From: Cycas panzhihuaensis
Lineage: Eukaryota > Cycadophyta
DNA: 64,000 nucleotides
Direction of reading: 5' to 3'
NCBI GenBank assembly: GCA_023213395.1
Contig: CM041465.1
Span: forward strand, 103,547,741 to 103,611,740
Every line of letters begins with the position of its first letter. Within the stretch, counting starts at the first letter, position 1. Made by a program: the position numbers and the translations under genes. This document shows, piece after piece, positions 44,627 through 54,432 of this stretch. The notes below the pieces were generated by a model. That model was not told the DNA's origin, made no database searches, and saw nothing but the letters and a program-made list of their open reading frames with translations.

Positions 44627-47600
44627 ATGGCATTAATGCCAGGGACAACCACCTGCGTTCCAATTCCAGTGTTAACCGGCTCAAACTATGCCAACTAGAG
44701 GAATCGCATATCCCATCAGCTTAAACAACAAAAGATATGGCGATATGTGATAGGTGAATTTAAAAAACCAAAAGAAGATGCTCTAGAGAGTTATATGGTA
44801 TATATGATGAACTCAGATACAGCCTTAGACACCATATTGAACTCACTTTCACTAAAAATCGGTTGACAGTTTTCTAAAACAGATGACTTGGCCACTGTCT
44901 GGAAAACTTTGCAAGATAAATATGACAAGGTCGATACACATCAAGTGGTTGTCCTAGAACAGCAATTGTATGACCTTACTTTTGATGATTTTTCCAATGT
45001 TAAGGATTTTTTAAGTAAAATTTAATTAATTAATAAAGATCTAGGAAATTGTATCAAATCCAAAACTAAAGATGGTGATACTGAAACAATAATCACGCAT
45101 GCTAGAGACGACGATACACTCATATGTCTTACAGTAAACAAGTTACCAAAATAATTTAATATATTCAAAACTGCTAGACAACAAGCTTGCGACCCTCCTA
45201 TAACATTCAATCAGTTGACAAACCAATTGATCGAATATCAAACAATGTTAATTCAAACATGCGTATTAAAAGATCATTCAAAGGCTTTATTTTCCAAAAG
45301 TAAACCATAATTTAAAAACAAACAACAGAATAATTTTCATAGTAATCTAAAATTTCAAAAACCTCATAGAGGTTCACAATCTAATTCTCAAAATAATATT
45401 AAGTATTATAGTCTAACTAAACACCCGAATATTTGTAATCAGTCATTTTATAATATGAACAATGTAACTCCTTCTCATAACACTAGTTGTACCTATTATC
45501 ATAAAAAATGCGATACTATTGATGTCTGCAGAAGTATGATAGCTTCATAAGTATAGAAAGCTTCCAAGGGATTGCAAAATTGACCTCAATTCCATCCTCA
45601 ATCACGACCTCAAAATCGACAAACTCATAATCGTTCTTTAGCGGCAACAACTTATGTGTTTGTTGCTCCTACAAATCAACCACCATAATGGATCCTTGAC
45701 TCTAGTGCATCCCATCACATGACAGGACACTAGAAAAATTTATTCACTTATCAATCTGAATCGAACTATGAAGAAGAGATTTCTTCTAGAAGTAGTACCC
45801 AACTTAAAGTTAAAAGATCATGTGATGTTACCTTAAAGGAGGGATCAATAAAGGATGTTTTCTACGTACCTGGTATATTACCAAACCTACTTTCTGTTTA
45901 TCAAATCTGCCAGAAAGAGCTTGTCGTCAAATTCTGAAAAAATAAATTTATCATTAAGGAGTCATTAAATAAATTTAGACGTATTGCCTCAAGACCTGTT
46001 GATCATAACACAGGTCTCTATAGTTTAACAAGTCTACAAAATAACAAAACAAAACCTTTTAGTGCCTTTGTTTCCAAATCTGACTCAGTCAGTAAACTTT
46101 GGCATGCATGATTTGGCCATACAAGTTATGGCAAACTACAATATCTAAAAAAGCATGAAATAGTTCATGGTCTTCCAACCTTAAACACAATTTATGGTAT
46201 TTGTGAAGCTTGTGTGACAGGTAAGCAACACATGGACCCATTCCCACATAAAACATAATTTAGAGCAACTGTTCTACTTGAACTTGTTCACTTTGACATA
46301 TGTGGACCTTTTCATATAACGTCATACTATAGCTCTCGTTATTTTATTACATTTATTGATGATTATTCAAGAAAATGTTAGGTTTACATGCTTAAAACAC
46401 GTAGTCAAGTGTTTGACATTTTCATTGAATACAAAACGCTAGTTGAAAATCAATGAAATTTAAAAATCAAAATTTTTTGATTTGATAATGTAAAGGAATA
46501 TTTAAGTGGCAAATTCACTTCTTTCTACAAATCACATGGAATTTAATTCCAGCATTCTGTTGCATATACACCTCAACAAAATGATATTGCTGAACGCAAA
46601 AACTGTACTCTTGTTGAGATGACTCGTTGTATGTTACATGCAAATAATCTAGATCTAAAATTATGGGTAGAAGCAATTAACTACTCTAATTATTTATTAA
46701 ATCGTTTACCAAGTAGATATCTACAGAACGTTACTCCAGAATAAAAATGGTCTGGTAGAAAATCTCTAGTCAATCATTTACGAATCTTTGGTAGTATTGC
46801 GTAAAGATACATCACTAAAGAAAAACGCAAAAAATTAGACCCAAAAAGTCAAAAATACATCTTCATTGGATACAATGAAGAGAGTAAAGCTTATAGACTC
46901 ATGAATCCAGTCATGCATCAAATTTCTATTTTGCGTGATGTAATATTTGATGAAGAAGGATCTTCTTCAACATCTACTTATGTAGAACTTCCCATTGAAA
47001 GTTTGTTAACCAACACTTAGTTGGTTAACCCCTCTAACAAATAAGCTGATTCAGAAGTTATAGAATCCTTATCAACTCAAGTTTGAAATTGGACTTTATC
47101 TGAATGTAATGAAATAGATTCCTCCTCTCAAACTAGTTCAATAAGTCAATATGTACCTTTAGGAACAGTTCTTAACAAGTAACCTATTTGGGCAACGAAA
47201 ACACTTGCTGATGTTGGATCTAATGTAGGTAATCTTACATATACTAGACGAACACGTGCCCAAAAACTACGTGCTAACTTTGCCTTAATGGCAAAAATAA
47301 TGGATAATAATGATCCTAGAACATTTAAACAAGCTAGCAACAATCTTGTATGGCAGGACGCTATGCAAACTAAATTTGATGCTTTAATTAAAAATTTAAC
47401 TTAGGATCTCATTCCTCTTCCACCTGGGAAAAATATAGTTGACTGTAAATAGGTCTATAGAACAAAATATAACTCAACATGCGCAGTTGAAAAATATAAA
47501 GCTCGCCTTGTTGTAAAATGATTTTCGTAAATAGATGACATAGATTATAATGAAACCTTTGCCCATGTTGCAAAGATGAACACGATCAAAACAATTATTG

Positions 47601-48808
47601 TTCTCGCAGCCAAATTTGAATGGGAAATCCACCAAATAGATGTCAAGAGTGCTTTCTTGAACGATGATCTAAAAGAAGAGATCTACATGTCTCAACCATC
47701 TGGCTTTCTTAAGAATTCTAATCTCGTGTGTAAGCTAAAGAAATCCATTTGTGATTTAAAACAAGCTCCTCGAGCTTGGTATACTAAAGTAGATGATTAT
47801 TTAATTCACATTAGATATACTATATGTATTAGTGATCAAAATCTTTATTTCAAACGTGAAAATGAAAATCTTACTATTCTAATCCTCTATGTTGATGACA
47901 TTATCATTATTAGATCATCAACTAATAACATTTTTCATTTAAAATCTACTTTAATGAATAAATTCGAAATGACTGATCTAGGTATACTACATTACTTTCT
48001 TGGTTTACAAATTTATCAATATGGCTCAAGAATCATAATATCACAACCTAAATATATTCTAGACTTAATTTAGCAGTTTAACATGGAAAATGCTAAACCC
48101 ATATCTAATTTGTTACAATCAGGAGTCAAACTATCTACTGATTGTTCATTACCTTTATGTGACCCTACATTATATAGACAACTAATTAGTAGTCTTATTT
48201 ATTTAACTCACACCTGCCTTGACATTTCCTATGATCTCACTTTATATTCATGTTATATGTAATAGCCACATGAATCTCATTGGAAAGCTACTAAACGTAT
48301 CTTACGGTATCTAAAGCATACTATTTTTTATGGTTTAATTTATAATTTTTGTAATAAACATCTAACTTTAACTGGATATACTAATTCAGATTGGGCTGGT
48401 GATATAAATGATTAAAAATCTACATCAGGTTATGTATTTTTTATAGATTTCTCACTTATTACTTGGTCTAATAAGAAAATGCAAGCACTAGCCTTATCAA
48501 CGACTGAAGCTGAATATCGCGCACTTGTTGAAGCTAGCAAAGAAGCACTTTAGCTCAAATCTCTACTAAATGAAATTGGTATGTCTCTAAAGTCTTCCAT
48601 TGAACTTAAAGTTGACAATCAAGGTGCAATTACCATTGCTACTAATCCAGTTTCACATTCTAGGACTAAATATATTGAATTACATCAGCATTTTATTCGA
48701 AATCTTGTTACTGATAATCTTGTTTCTTTATCTTATTGTCCAACAGATCTACAGGTTGCTGACATACTTACAAAGTCTTTAACTGAAGTAAAGTTTCTAA
48801 ATCTCTAA
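44627..48808 (+). pseudogene. gag-pol: Copia-D gag-pol polyprotein: one register, about 32 stops
   Basis: The ATG at 44627 begins MALMPGTTTCVPIPVL, and the same reading register reaches the stop at 48806-48808. Along it lie a Gag core (NVKDFLSKI region), a knuckle remnant (CTYYHKKCDTIDVC), protease (WILDSSASHHMTG at 45689), GAG-pre-integrase (CEACVTGKQH), and integrase (LVHFDICGPF, FDNVKEYLSG, NDIAERKNCT). RT follows with AFLNDDLKEEIYM and YVDD at 47888-47899, then RNase H (NSDWAGD, STTEAEYRALVEAS, VDNQGAITIATN). About 32 in-frame stops interrupt it (roughly 14 TAA, 10 TAG, 8 TGA), but I found no frameshift at six checkpoints. Stops often stand where the family has Trp or Gln. Confidence 0.9.
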
Positions 48809-48894
48809 GATCTGTTGCAGATAAAAGAAATCTCCATCAAAGGAGAATCACCGTGATGAAGACCTTCTTTTTCTATAGCATAAAAGTTTACATT

Positions 48895-48903
48895 AAAGGG
48901 GGA
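48895..48903 (+). promoter_or_regulatory. Copia-D polypurine tract
   Basis: AAAGGGGGA lies directly before the 3' LTR. Confidence 0.9.
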
Positions 48904-49342
48904 TGTTAGGAATATTAATGTAGCCTTTATGTTCTTTTTAAAGTTCATATTTATGTCACATGTTTAAATTAGTATTTAAGTTATTATAATGTTTAACTTT
49001 AGTGCTTATATTTCATCTTATGTGGAAGCTGGTTAAAATGTGCAATTGTATTTCAACAAACCTTTCTTAATATAAATTCTTCTCCTAGATTCAAGGAGAT
49101 AGTTCCGAGAATCTAGGAGGGCTGTCTAAAAGCCTTTTATAAGGCTGGTTTGGTGGTTTCTATAAATGGTTTTCTGTTTCTCACTTTTCTTAATAAAATT
49201 ACAACTTTAGGAGGTGGTTTTTCTTCACCAGAAGTGGTTTTCCACCTATCAATTTGGTGTATATATGCAGTGTCATTTTGTTGCCTATAATTGCTTACTA
49301 TGTGATCCTGTGATGACATTGTACATGTGCCCTTTTTCGACA
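48904..49342 (+). repeat. Copia-D 3' LTR
   Basis: It has the same termini as 41668-42115. Relative to the 5' LTR it lacks 8 bp near 49153 and shows about 29 substitutions. The AAGTT duplicate follows. Confidence 0.95.
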
Positions 49343-49597
49343 AAGTTATATGAGATTGAGTACATACATATGTTTTGCATATCATCATATGTAAGTATAT
49401 ATATATATTTTGCATATCATCATCCATGCTTATAAAGTTCTAAATGGAATTGACTCATATATTTAAGCTTATCAAGCATTACGATGCAACCTCATGCATT
49501 GTGTTTAGATTCCTACTATAGGAGGGAAGCTTAAGGTACGTGGAACCTCAATGGAGGCACTCTAGAAGGAGGAGTAGATCCAAGCATAACCACCTAA

Positions 49598-49930
49598 TGT
49601 TGAAATTGAACAGAGAGCAAAGTAGAGTAGGTAAACGTAAATATTTAATCTATATTACAAATGTGTTCAAAATATATTATATATTAATCCATCTTTGAAG
49701 AAGAGTGTATAAATATTCCAAAGCAGGCAGTGTTAATAAATACTACGGTTATGTACCCCATAGAATATATAGTTATAAGGGAGGAGGGAAACCTCCTCAA
49801 CCTCTAGAATTTAAAATAATATAAAATAATGCATAACTTAACATTAAAAATAAACTTACCTAAGTTACCATTGAAGCTTATGTGGTGTATATTTCTAATA
49901 TAGGGTCATGTGGCGAACATTAACCCAACA
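49598..49930 (-). repeat. LTR of gag-only element (left in window, 3' LTR of element)
   Basis: It ends AACATTAACCCAACA on the plus strand, like the right copy. Shared words include CATCTTTGAAGAAGAGTGTA and TAATGCATAACTTAACATT. Confidence 0.9.
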
Positions 49931-50115
49931 TTCTCCCCCTTAATAGTCATCACATATATCTTTATCTTCTCTTTGAACTTGTGACGCCTATAATTGAAAA
50001 AGACTTTGAATACTTGTCCTTTAATTTTATCATCATTCGTGAAGTAGTCATTAACTCACCTTATTATCCTTTAAATAATATGTGTCTCTTTAATATTATG
50101 TAGTTCAAATGGCTT

Positions 50116-50631
50116 TTAGGTCCGTGTGGCTTGATTTGAATGAGTAGAGACGGCTTTGTCTTGATCTTTATCTTTTACTTTAGTCAAGTCCAAGGTATAT
50201 ATCATCTCACCAAATGTAATATTATAGTCATTATTTTTATTGAAATCTATGCTAATACAAGTAACATTAGTCTTGTCATCAAAATGCACCTGCTCTAACA
50301 TCTGCCTCATAGAAAAAATATCATCAATATAATTAGTAATATTAAATTTCAAGGTATCTCCCCCATAAACCAATTCTAAAGTATCTCATACAGATTTCAA
50401 TGTGGTCATTTCATAAACATTAGAAAATACATTATCATTTATGTTATAAAATAATAGGGTTAGGGCTTTATTATCCTTTTTTATATCTTTTTAAGTATTT
50501 GGTTTATATCTATTTTTTATATATTTCCAATAGTCATTTACAATAAAGTATATTTTTATTATTGTACTCCATAATTAAAAATCATTTTCGTCAAATATAA
50601 GAAAGCTTATGTTACTTAGATTCATTGCCAT
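50116..50631 (-). pseudogene. gag: Gag-like frame of the gag-only element
   Basis: Reading the minus strand from the ATG at 50629-50631 gives a copia-style Gag N-terminus: LIFDENDF, a stop, LWSTIIKIYFIVNDYWKYI. DNKALTLLFYNINDNVFSNV follows, then MTTLKSV, a stop, and DTLELVYGGDT. These match the W-S, NDxxW and KAL..I..A/N...F...... pattern of UBN2-type Gags. Three in-frame stops are seen and no frameshift. The open part continues to 50116 (SMRQMLEQVHFDDKTN). No zinc knuckle is visible. It could once have formed particles with a helper element. Confidence 0.65.
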
Positions 50632-51733
50632 TGTATATAAGATTTTAGTGCATGATAAAAAAGTATGATTTTTAATGAAGAAATAAGAAGACTAATCCTC
50701 AAATAAATAAATGACTTGAAATAAGTAATACTTCTATATCAATTTACTATGAAAAGAAGTAAATAATCAAGATATTACTTTTTTAATAAAATAAAAAATG
50801 AATACCAATATGCAAGCTAATATCTTTCAAATTAAGATGCTCTTTAAAAATAAAGTACACAAGAATACTATATGAACCTTCTCTAAGTGACACAATAAAT
50901 CAATACAACCTTCAATATTTGAATGCTATTAAATCTTAGAATGTTAAGTGAACTTAAAAGCATAGCATAAGCAAAGGAACTTATAACTATGCCTTTGTAA
51001 TGCCTTTCTCAAGCTTAAAAAAAAAAACTTTGAGATAAGTAAGAAAGCTTCTTTGACTAATAAACTAATGAACTTTAAGATACATGACAAATGTTACAAA
51101 TATTCTTTGTACTAATGTAAATCAAATGACAAGAAGCTCCTTTGTAAATTTAAAAGTAAACTAGGTATACCTTAAATTTTTCAAGGAGATATAATATTTG
51201 AAATAATCAAATATACTAAAAAAATATTATATATTCAGATGAAAGTGTAAAACAAAGTAAGTGGTCAAGGTAAGTAGCATCAATTTGATGTATTGATCTA
51301 AGTAGACCTCTTAATCCTCAAGAAGTTAAAACTGATGCTAAAAAATTGTAAATCAATTTATAATCTTATAAAACCAATAAATATCATCAAATAACTAATT
51401 AGTTACAAATAATACTCAAATATAATTAATTAAGATTAAAAAATTAGCTCAAAAATATTGTAAACTTATATGATTAGGGCTAAAATAGAGGCTTGACTTA
51501 AAGAGCTTTAAATACCTGCAAAACAATATCAAAATAAGATAAAACTAGTTCTAATGTGTAGAACTCTAAAAATTATTTCTGTCAATTCGTATGGTTTGAA
51601 AAACGGAGTTATAATAGTCAAGTTATTGAAAAAACAACGAACATACTCCTTTTTGGTAAGTGAAGTAAGTGTAGAAAAGAAGGTCAACTTTGATCGACTT
51701 AAATGCTACAGAAACAAACTCAAAATGAACAAA
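50632..51733 (-). other. Leader of the gag-only element
   Basis: About 1.1 kb of AT-rich DNA lies between the element's 5' LTR (right side in the window) and its Gag-like frame. No standard tRNA primer-binding site is recognised beside the LTR, and no reading frame is trusted. Confidence 0.5.
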
Positions 51734-52065
51734 GGTTAGAATTGAACAGTGAGCAGAGGAGAGCAGGTAAACTAAATATCCAATCCATATTGCAAATGCA
51801 TTTGAAATACATCATATATTAATCCATCTTTGAAGAAGAGTGTACAAATATTCCAAAGTAGGTAGTGTTAATGAACACCGGGGTTATGCACCCCATAGAA
51901 TATATAGTTGTGAGGGAGGAGGGAAACGTCCTCAACCTTTAGAATTCAAAATAATATAAAATAATGCATAACTTAACATTAAAAATAAACTTACCTAACT
52001 TACCATTAAAGCTTGTGTAATGCATATTTCTAATGTAGGGTCATGTGGTGAACATTAACCCAACA
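51734..52065 (-). repeat. LTR of gag-only element (right in window, 5' LTR of element)
   Basis: It matches 49598-49930. The outer end is changed (GGTTAGAATT in place of TGTTGAAATT, plus strand), so the CA terminus of this copy is mutated. Confidence 0.85.
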
Positions 52066-52483
52066 CCTAACTCAACCTAAGTAACATTAACATCTCATAT
52101 ACAGGTTAACATGGTTAGTTTGAGACTAAATAAGTAATACATCACCCATGTTCCTATGCTAATTAACATTAAGCTTACTACCTACAAAGGGTAGGAGTTA
52201 AGAGATAACCTCCTATAAAAGGGATGTTGGTTGGGGCTTCGAGTTTACTCCGCTAGTTATTGGAGGGGATTTGGAGTCCAACGAATTTATTTTTTGTGCT
52301 TTTAGTCTTAAGTCCTTAAGGGTTATTTATAATATATATTTGTACTTGTATTTTCTTGTAAGAGGAAGGTTTTGATGTAATCATCTAGAGGGATGGTGGA
52401 GATAACGTTCTCTCCTTTTTTTTTTGTTATATTATGTATGTAATTATTTTAATTTAAGGAATCAACCATTTGTTAAAAATTGA

Positions 52484-53825
52484 GTCATTGACTTATTCGA
52501 TGATATTAATAATCCAGGATTGGAACATAAAATGATTGAAGACACTGTTATTATATAAAAGGATTTTACATTATATAATGACTTACATTGGGAAGTGGTA
52601 TAGATTGACCACCTAAAGTGCCTTAGAGAATCGAAAGAACATATGCAACAATGACTATGAAATTTGTGTTTTGTTTAACTCTTATGGTTATAAGACCATT
52701 AAAGGTTCTTATAAGAGTTGTAAGCAATGTAGTAAGAAAATTATTCAAGGGGATGACGCTGGTTGTAAGAAGCCATCGCCTTGAGTTACAAAAACTTAAA
52801 AGGAAATCAAATGGGGTATTTTAGTATGATAAAAAACTTGAGTCTATTTCCATAAGATTTAGCACAAGCTAACTAATTTACAAGATATATTAGATGAATA
52901 ACTAATTAATGAATTATTATAATAACATTTGATCTTAAAGGATGTGAACATTTAATAGCCACAATGATCTGGTGCTGTTTCTAATTAATAAGATAATGAC
53001 TAGATCCTAATTGTGATAGTCTCTATATTGCTAAATTGCTTCTATCTTATTTTTGTCTTAAATGAATGATGATTAGATCTTAATTAAGTTATATCCCCTA
53101 AATTCTAAGAAATAATTATAAACTAAATTTGATTCTTAAAAATACTTGGGTTTTACCTTGTCAAAGCTTAAGATTTCATCCCCTTATCTTGTGTGCAACT
53201 ATATGGTTTATATACACAACTATACTTTATAAGATTAGTTGTAAAACATGTATACAAGGTTATAGTAGATTTGTATAGTAGGCTATACATTTTCTTTTCA
53301 TATAATCATGAATGCTATAGGGGTAGGGGGTAGTTCTTCTTCAAATGCCTTAAAGAAGTATAATAAAGCCTCATAAACAAGTGATGAGAATGGTGACACC
53401 TCTTTCTAATTAAGAAAGTAATTCGAGTTTAAATCCATATGAAAGCGATTGCTTTACCCTCATGGGCTTAAAAAGTATACTATAATTAATTAACATTATG
53501 TCGGAAACCATATATTCTTCTACTCTACGTATAACCAAGGAAAACGGAATCTTTACCCTTTACAAGGTTATCTTTCCATGTGATAAATGAGAAACCACTC
53601 GCAAGACGACGTAGATTATTTTTCAATAAATACAAATTAATTAGTAAACGTAACCCATTTTAATCTCTCTTCAATCTCAGCTGACCTGCTTTCTCTTTTG
53701 AACCTTTTTATCGATCGAGTAGGCATCGGGTGGTAACGGTTAACCGTTGGTTATATCTTGGAATTCATGTTTTACAGGAGAAACCGTGGATGTGAAGTTT
53801 CTTGTAATGTTTGTAGGTCTGCCTT
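52484..53825. repeat. Array unit U5: gene-proximal copy without the LINE part
   Basis: It starts with the unit landmark and follows the flank-like part of the other units to GTTTGTAGGTCTGCCTTTTATACC near 53810-53833 (read as GTTTGTAGGTCTGCC then TTTTATACC), then passes into the PRP38 promoter. A stretch of about 390 bp (52921-53305) is absent from the other units and may be an insertion, without recognised ends. The last 130 bp keep CpG sites that the other units have lost. Confidence 0.7.
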
Positions 53826-54142
53826 TTATACCAATTCGTTTTAAATTGCAGGAAGAACTGGCATTCTTCGTTTTCTGTTTTATCATCTTCAACGTTATTC
53901 CGTTATTCCATAAATATCAAGCAGAATGCTTCGTCAGTACATGTGTTAGGGTTTGGGAATGATGTACAGCGATAAATATTTTCTTTCGTTGTTTTGTTAT
54001 TCTGGGGTTTAGTCACGGCGTCTGGTTTCGATAATGTTCGATATTAATTCTGCTTTGAATGAATGCTAGGGTTATTTCCCGACGCATTTTAGGGTTTATA
54101 AAAGCAGCCAGGTAGTGACTTACGGTCTTATCGAAGGGAAAT
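53826..54142 (+). promoter_or_regulatory. PRP38 promoter and 5' UTR region
   Basis: The stretch is richer in CpG than its surroundings. It has three TAGGGTT-type words (53947, 54067, 54090), the last being TAGGGTTTA (telo-box core, common in promoters of plant housekeeping genes). A TATAAAAG word follows at 54097-54104, only 46 bp before the ATG. If that TATA box is used the leader would be very short; an upstream start is also possible. Confidence 0.5.
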
Positions 54143-54432
54143 ATGGCGAACAGAACAGACCCGGCGGCAAAAAGCGTTCATGGCACTAACCCTCAGAATC
54201 TGGTGGAGAAGATTCTACGGTCCAAAATCTACCAGAACTCCTATTGGAAGGAACAATGCTTCGGGTTAACGGCAGAAACGCTGGTGGACAAGGCAATGGA
54301 GCTTGACCACTTTGGAGGCACTTATGGCGGCAACAGAAAGGCGACTCCATTTATGTGTCTCATGATGAAGATGCTCCAAATTCAACCAGAAAAGGAGATT
54401 GTAGTAGAGTTTATTAAGAACGAAGATTACAA
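54143..54432 (+). CDS. PRP38: PRP38-family pre-mRNA splicing factor, first coding exon
   Basis: The ATG at 54143 opens 96 codons plus 2 bases: MANRTDPAAKSVHGTNPQNL, then KEQCFGLTAETLVDKAMEL, and later KMLQIQPEKEIVVEFIKNED. This is the conserved N-terminus of PRP38A-type proteins, which join the U4/U6.U5 tri-snRNP and are needed to activate the spliceosome in the nucleus. The exon ends at 54432 with donor GTAAGT at 54433-54438, interrupting a Lys codon after its second base. No lesion is seen, and codon use and CpG content are unlike the surrounding elements. The expected next block (a YVRILGAFY-type sequence) is not found downstream in the window, so either intron 1 exceeds 9.5 kb or this is an isolated exon. 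Confidence 0.85.

Larger units (their letters stand above)
41668..49342 (+). mobile_element. Copia-D: copia element carrying host-gene fragments
   Basis: This 7.7-kb element has LTRs of 448 and 439 bp (both TGTTAGGAATATTAATG...CA) and a 5-bp duplication AAGTT at 41663-41667 and 49343-49347. A consensus primer-binding site and a polypurine tract are in the expected places. The gag-pol frame is at 44627-48808. About 1.3 kb between the primer-binding site and 43440 is unrelated to copia and resembles host coding DNA in the opposite direction. I count about 29 LTR substitutions, about 26 of them transitions, plus one 8-bp deletion, so the insertion is older than Copia-A. Confidence 0.95.
49598..52065 (-). 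mobile_element. Minus-strand gag-only non-autonomous LTR element
   Basis: Terminal repeats of 333 bp (49598-49930) and 332 bp (51734-52065) flank 1.8 kb. The perfect 5-bp duplication CCTAA is at 49593-49597 and 52066-52070. The element sits in the array, whose uninterrupted sequence is known from U1 and U2. On the minus strand the termini read TGTTGGGTTAATG...CA, and the polypurine tract TAAGGGGGAGAA borders the LTR at 49931-49942. The only coding remnant is Gag-like. No pol is present, so it would depend on another element for mobility (TR-GAG or LARD type). Confidence 0.85.
39029..52483. repeat. Array unit U4 (invaded by three LTR elements)
   Basis: Unit sequence is split by the solo LTR at 39781-40187, Copia-D at 41668-49342 and the minus-strand gag-only element at 49598-52065. 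Removing these and one copy of each duplication leaves about 2.9 kb, which fits the other units. Its LINE-like part is seen at 41180-41640, 49348-49592 and 52071-52480. Confidence 0.75.
31459..53825. repeat. Tandem array of a ~2.8-kb unit (U1-U5), with nested insertions
   Basis: A recognisable landmark (a word like CACTAACTTATTTGACACC, then GATGCTCTTATTATATAAGAGG about 45 bp on) recurs at 31459, 33395, 36163, 39029 and 52484. The spacings are 1936, 2768, 2866 and 13455 bp; removing the three transposon insertions and their duplicates from the last leaves about 2.9 kb. All copies are in the same orientation and diverged by many substitutions. The left 1.4 kb of each unit corresponds to the DNA just upstream of the PRP38 exon (52484-53825). 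The right part of U2-U4 looks like the 3' end of a LINE with an A-rich tail. Confidence 0.8.

Noticed and set aside
31459-53825. CRISPR array or centromeric satellite
   Set aside because: Units are kilobases long, diverged and plant-like, with no short repeat-spacer structure and no short satellite monomer.
53747-53962. 71-codon open frame upstream of PRP38
   Set aside because: Hydrophobic but without homology words; it overlaps promoter-like sequence and the array unit end.
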